Below the pieces are notes generated by a model that worked only from the letters and a program-made list of their open reading frames with translations, did not search any database and had not been told where the DNA came from. Positions 15,390 through 18,353 of a stretch of 18,353 nt of DNA are shown here, piece by piece. The stretch's first letter is position 1. The number at the start of each line of letters is the position of its first letter. A program made the position numbers and the translations under genes. Source of the stretch: DATKMG01 sp035541995 (GTDB lineage Bacteria; Acidobacteriota; Terriglobia; Versatilivoradales; Versatilivoraceae); contig DATKMG010000813.1 in NCBI GenBank assembly GCA_035541995.1, positions 1 through 18,353 on the forward strand. Direction: 5' to 3'.

Positions 15390-16490
15390 CTATTTCGTGT
15401 TGCTGTTACGGATGTTCGTATCCCAGTATCGCATCCATTCATTGGATTTATCCTCAAGGACTTTCCAATCAACCTCCATAGCTGGAACGGGGTCACGGGT
15501 CATCCAAGCAGGAAGTTCTTCAGCAGAGACATCCTTGCGGCAGGGAATGCGGTAAAACTTGCGGGCTGCTAAGATCAGATTTTCCCGATTCGTTACGAAC
15601 TCGTAAAAAGCGGTTGCAGCTGGAGCGTTCTTGGCCCTCGCCAGAATGGCAATCCCATCCGTCACAACTGGTGAGCCGCTTTTGGGAATCACATAATCCA
15701 ATGGATAATGATATCGTTCCCTCTGGAGTTCAATGTCGGGCATATTCCATAAGGTGATTAACCCTTCCCGCCTGGACAACTTCTGACTGAGGATCGTCAG
15801 GTTTGCTACGTAATCCTTTGTGTTGGCATCGAGCTTCTTGAGCCATTCGTAACCAGCTCGGGGAGATCCTGTGTCGCGATAAGCGCGGAGAATCATGGCA
15901 CAGAAGATGGTCCGCATGGTCCCTGAAGCCAGGGGATCCCGCATGATCAATTGATTTCTCCATTTGACATCCAAGAGATCATCCCAATCCCGGGGCACTT
16001 CTTCGGCTTTAAGTGCCGCATTGTTATAAGCAATGACCTCGGGAGTAAAGTAAGTGCCGTACCATTGACGGTTAGGACTGTGGGAATCAGCACTGACATG
16101 GGGCGCCCAAGATGGGGAATATGCTTGCAGCAAGTCTTCACTTTCAGCCTGTTGAAAGAGGACTGAAGGGGCTCCCCACCACAGGTCAGCCTGAGGGTTT
16201 TCTTTCTCGGACCGAACGCGGTCGAGGACATCTTGACTACCCATATCCAACCAGCGAACGTCGACCTCTGGATGTTGTCTCTCAAATAGTTGTTCAAATT
16301 CTGTCAGTAGTTCCTTGCCATGTGTGGAGTACACCACCAGATGGACTCTGCCCGTTCGCTCCCTGGAACAAGCACAACACAACAGGAGGGTATTTGCGAC
16401 CATTGCGGTCAGAATAATGGTCAAATGCCGGCGACAGATCTGCCAAGGAATCCAGCGACGAGATCGAATCCCGAACGAAATGCTCATCAT
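15390..16490 (-). CDS. Extracellular solute-binding lipoprotein of a ferric/polyamine-type ABC importer
   Basis: About 366 aa. A basic N-terminus is followed by a hydrophobic segment (LTIILTAMVANTLLL) ending in a Cys cluster (CCAC). This looks like a lipoprotein signal, though the lipobox is not canonical. The mature part has the family landmarks: VVYSTHGKELLTEFEQLFE, ADLWWGAPS, YGTYFTPEVIAYNN, DWDDLLDVKWRNQLIMRDP, SGTMRT, and GSPVVTDGIAI near the C-terminus. The protein would hand its ligand to the permease and ATPase encoded just downstream. The adjacent Tyr pair that binds iron in FbpA-type proteins is not evident, so iron cannot be assumed. Three starts are in frame (GTG 16511, ATG 16490, ATG 16487), none with a Shine-Dalgarno. 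The 111-base gap to the lyase gene holds nothing convincing beyond a weak TTGCCC-16-TATTGT. Confidence 0.9.
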   Translation of the reverse strand: MMSISFGIRSRRWIPWQICRRHLTIILTAMVANTLLLCCACSRERTGRVHLVVYSTHGKELLTEFEQLFERQHPEVDVRWLDMGSQDVLDRVRSEKENPQADLWWGAPSVLFQQAESEDLLQAYSPSWAPHVSADSHSPNRQWYGTYFTPEVIAYNNAALKAEEVPRDWDDLLDVKWRNQLIMRDPLASGTMRTIFCAMILRAYRDTGSPRAGYEWLKKLDANTKDYVANLTILSQKLSRREGLITLWNMPDIELQRERYHYPLDYVIPKSGSPVVTDGIAILARAKNAPAATAFYEFVTNRENLILAARKFYRIPCRKDVSAEELPAWMTRDPVPAMEVDWKVLEDKSNEWMRYWDTNIRNSNTK

Positions 16491-16601
16491 ACTTTTGTTG
16501 TGGGGCGACACTTCTTCAGCAATGACAATAGGGCCTTTCCAACCCAGGGCAAGCTGGCGCTGACAACAGTTCCTTCAGGTGCACGGTCTTAGACGGCCAT
16601 T

Positions 16602-18110
16602 TCACACATTTCGCAACCGTTCCGGATACTGGCGCAACCCCGTTTCAGTGCGCTCCAGCCATAGCTGGAGTTGGGCAGCCCGTTTCATGTGACGTCGAAT
16701 GCTTTGCCTTACCACTGGAATTGCCGGCCCTCCGAAAACCCGCCTCACCCGCACAAAATGGTAAGGATCGAGGATCTGGCTGATTTGAGACGGAGCGATG
16801 CAAATCCTTTCCCCCAATAGGTCTCCGCTCGCTTCCTCCAATAGGAGCGAAACCCGCCGAGCGAACGACTCTCCCTGCCGCCGAGCAGGTCGCCTGCGAA
16901 GCTCCTGCGCCACGCAGCTCACCGCCTGATGGGCCGAGCGAAAGGCAACTTGCCGTGTTCGAACTAGCCAGTCGGCTAATTCGGTCAAGGTGATCTCTCC
17001 TCCCTGACACTTCAAGAGTGCTTTTCCAGTTCTGAATTCAAGAGACTCAAGAATCGCCGTCAGTAACTCCAGGACACGAACCGTATAACTGAAGGCTTGC
17101 CGAACTACTGGTTGGAGATCGTCTTCTGTATCGACAATATCTCCGAATGGCGTGTTGTGAAGATCCAGAACTATTGATTGGCTTTGAGCGACGGCGTTGC
17201 TCGCTAAGATTCGCAAATGTTCTAGGGCCACTGGATTCCGTTTTTGAGGCATGATACTGCTTGACTGCACAAATCCATCAGGCAATTCGATCAGTCCGAT
17301 GTCCTGGGAACTCCACAACAGAAGGTCCTGGATAAACCGGCCCAGATTCACCATCAGTGTCGTCAGGGTCCCAGCACCTTCGACCAGATAATCAACAGTG
17401 GCAATACACCCATACGCATTTTCCAGAACCCCGTCAAAGCCAAGAAGACCCGCCAGCATACGTCGGTCAATGGGAAAACCGGTTGTGGTGGCAACACAGG
17501 CTCCCAACGGACTCTGGTTCACATGGGCGAAAGCCTGGACCGCCCGAACTTGATCTCGCTCAAGAAATTCAACTGCTGCCAGGAGGTAATGGGCAAGTGT
17601 AGTTGGCTGGGCCAACTGGGTGTGAGTGACTACAGGGAGGATTGTTGCAACGTGGGTTACGGCCAACTGCAACAAGGCTTCGCTCATCTGACGAATGCCC
17701 CTGACGGTGTCGAGGAGCTCTTTCCTGAGAACCATCCGGTAAAGTGTCATGTCGACATCATTGCGGCTTCTGGCTACGCTGAGCTGGCCTGCAATTTCCT
17801 GCCCACAAATCTCGCTCAAACGGCACTCGATATAGAAATACAGGTCTTCTACTGCCCCTTTGAACCGATAGTCATTTAACTTCTCCTGTTCACCGGCCAT
17901 CTGTCGCAGAGCCCGGAGGATCCTGCGGGCTGATGCTTTCTTGAGAATGCCGCGTCGAGCCAACATGATGGCATGTGCCTGGTTGATTTCAATCAGGGGT
18001 TTGAAGAAAAACTCTGCGGCGTGGCGGAAGTTAGGCCCCAATACCGTATTCAAATAGGCGGGGTGAGGAAACACTTCTGCAGAAGCCGGTCGTCTAGGAG
18101 GAATCTTCAT
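16602..18110 (-). CDS. Divergent argininosuccinate lyase-family (fumarase/aspartase superfamily) C-N lyase
   Basis: A 502-aa protein (numbered from the ATG at 18110; a GTG at 18140 would add 10 residues), somewhat longer than ArgH (about 460). Superfamily features present: HPAYLNTVLGPNF near the N-terminus, RSRND (114-118) that holds the succinyl carboxylates, the catalytic His H163 in THTQLAQP, and the mobile Ser loop SSSIMPQKRNP (283-293). Features of true ArgH that differ: RSRND is not followed by QVATD, THLQRAQP is THTQLAQP, and AYNKDMQEDK is replaced by GDIVDTEDDL. The Tyr, Gln and Lys that contact arginine therefore become Asp324, Glu329 and Leu332. Such enzymes release fumarate from N-succinyl compounds. 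The gene heads the ABC importer genes, so its substrate may be imported. It is likely not the arginine-synthesis ArgH. Confidence 0.85.
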   Translation of the reverse strand: MKIPPRRPASAEVFPHPAYLNTVLGPNFRHAAEFFFKPLIEINQAHAIMLARRGILKKASARRILRALRQMAGEQEKLNDYRFKGAVEDLYFYIECRLSEICGQEIAGQLSVARSRNDVDMTLYRMVLRKELLDTVRGIRQMSEALLQLAVTHVATILPVVTHTQLAQPTTLAHYLLAAVEFLERDQVRAVQAFAHVNQSPLGACVATTTGFPIDRRMLAGLLGFDGVLENAYGCIATVDYLVEGAGTLTTLMVNLGRFIQDLLLWSSQDIGLIELPDGFVQSSSIMPQKRNPVALEHLRILASNAVAQSQSIVLDLHNTPFGDIVDTEDDLQPVVRQAFSYTVRVLELLTAILESLEFRTGKALLKCQGGEITLTELADWLVRTRQVAFRSAHQAVSCVAQELRRRPARRQGESFARRVSLLLEEASGDLLGERICIAPSQISQILDPYHFVRVRRVFGGPAIPVVRQSIRRHMKRAAQLQLWLERTETGLRQYPERLRNV

Positions 18111-18126
18111 CTGGCGCTTTATGTCG

Positions 18127-18146
18127 TAAAGGGAAATCACCCTTTA
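18127..18146. promoter_or_regulatory. Perfect 7-bp inverted repeat just downstream of the lyase promoter
   Basis: TAAAGGG, 6 bases, CCCTTTA: a perfect dyad starting 2 bases after the -10 box and covering the expected transcription start. It could be a repressor operator or a 5' mRNA hairpin. It also contains the upstream GTG (18140), an argument for starting translation at the ATG at 18110. Confidence 0.45.
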
Positions 18147-18148
18147 AA

Positions 18149-18177
18149 ATTGTAAATGAAATAGGAGAAGGCGGCAA
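18149..18177 (-). promoter_or_regulatory. Sigma70-like promoter for the lyase/importer operon
   Basis: On the minus strand TTGCCG (-35, 4 of 6) and TACAAT (-10, 5 of 6) are 17 bases apart in an AT-rich gap between the preceding stop (18210) and the lyase gene. Transcription would start near 18142. The -10 ends 8 bases before the GTG at 18140. The leader to the ATG at 18110 would be about 32 bases without a clear Shine-Dalgarno. Confidence 0.5.
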
Positions 18178-18209
18178 ATCTTTAAAGCGAAGATGAGAGG
18201 AGCGATCCC

Positions 18210-18353
18210 CTACTTGATCTTCGTGGCCAAGTCGGACCCCCGCACATAAGTAACCGTGACCTTCTTGCCCGGCTGCGGGGATTTCTTCGTGAGCTTTTCT
18301 TCAAGCTGGGGCGTATAGTTAAAAGTGCGGATCAGGTAGATATTGTTCTCACT
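18210..18353 (-). CDS. C-terminal end of an unrecognised protein (5' part outside window)
   Basis: The last 47 codons of a minus-strand gene, ending in TAG. The visible part includes NNIYLIRTFNYTPQLEEKL, a Lys/Pro-rich turn (TKKSPQPGKK) and VTVTYVRGSDLATKIK. It is hydrophilic and looks like a small beta-rich domain with a basic tail, but I do not recognise it. No U-tract terminator follows. Reading it as coding rests on an uninterrupted frame to the window edge and a protein-like composition. Confidence 0.5.
   Translation of the reverse strand, partial: SENNIYLIRTFNYTPQLEEKLTKKSPQPGKKVTVTYVRGSDLATKIK

Noticed and set aside
16491..16601. Small open frame (22 codons, GTG start, ending PYCHC) and a weak promoter TTGCCC-16-TATTGT between the lyase and binding-protein genes
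   Set aside because: Too short, no ribosome site and low consensus; not separable from chance.
16602..18110. Annotation as the biosynthetic argininosuccinate lyase argH
   Set aside because: Arginine-contacting residues are replaced and no other arginine genes are nearby; the importer context fits another substrate better.

Overview
All recognisable genes in this 18.35-kb window lie on the minus strand, so transcription runs from high to low coordinates. Most neighbouring genes are separated by tens of bases or overlap by ATGA. I see no rRNA, tRNA, CRISPR array, transposase or phage gene. The gene set is that of a free-living, mid-GC, diderm-type bacterium: succinylase-route DAP genes, a large exported PIG-L/LmbE protein, YihY, a bacterial Rsm22 and heptamer-repeat intergenic DNA. 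Acidobacteriota or a related phylum is my best guess, from impression only and not from any marker gene.

In transcription order, the window opens with the last 47 codons of an unrecognised gene (18353-18210). A compact control region follows (18177-18127), with a sigma70-like promoter and a perfect 7-bp dyad. It precedes a divergent member of the argininosuccinate lyase family, then the solute-binding lipoprotein, ATPase and fused two-domain permease of a ferric/polyamine-type ABC importer. The binding-protein and ATPase genes are separated by a 204-bp element bounded at both ends by inverted four-unit heptamer arrays. Next come a possible 24-42 codon mini-ORF, a 988-aa exported PIG-L deacetylase-like protein and a YihY-type membrane protein.

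The middle block is a lysine/diaminopimelate cluster: dapB, dapA, dapD, then an M20D amidohydrolase and an M24 aminopeptidase, the last three joined by ATGA overlaps. No classical dapE is present; the M20D enzyme sits where the desuccinylase would be expected.

The last block holds a small two-helix membrane protein with an extended -10 just upstream, then dppD, an Rsm22/METTL17-like ribosome-assembly protein with Cys motifs, and dppF, which runs off the window. No dipeptide permeases or binding protein are visible.

The most interesting system is the importer plus lyase at 12427-18154. The lyase keeps the catalytic Ser loop, the catalytic His and the RSRND carboxylate-binding motif of its superfamily. 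It lacks the Tyr/Gln/Lys residues that bind the arginine moiety in true ArgH. This suggests uptake and C-N cleavage of an imported, N-succinyl-like (aspartate-derived) amino compound rather than arginine synthesis. That reading is an inference from sequence and context.
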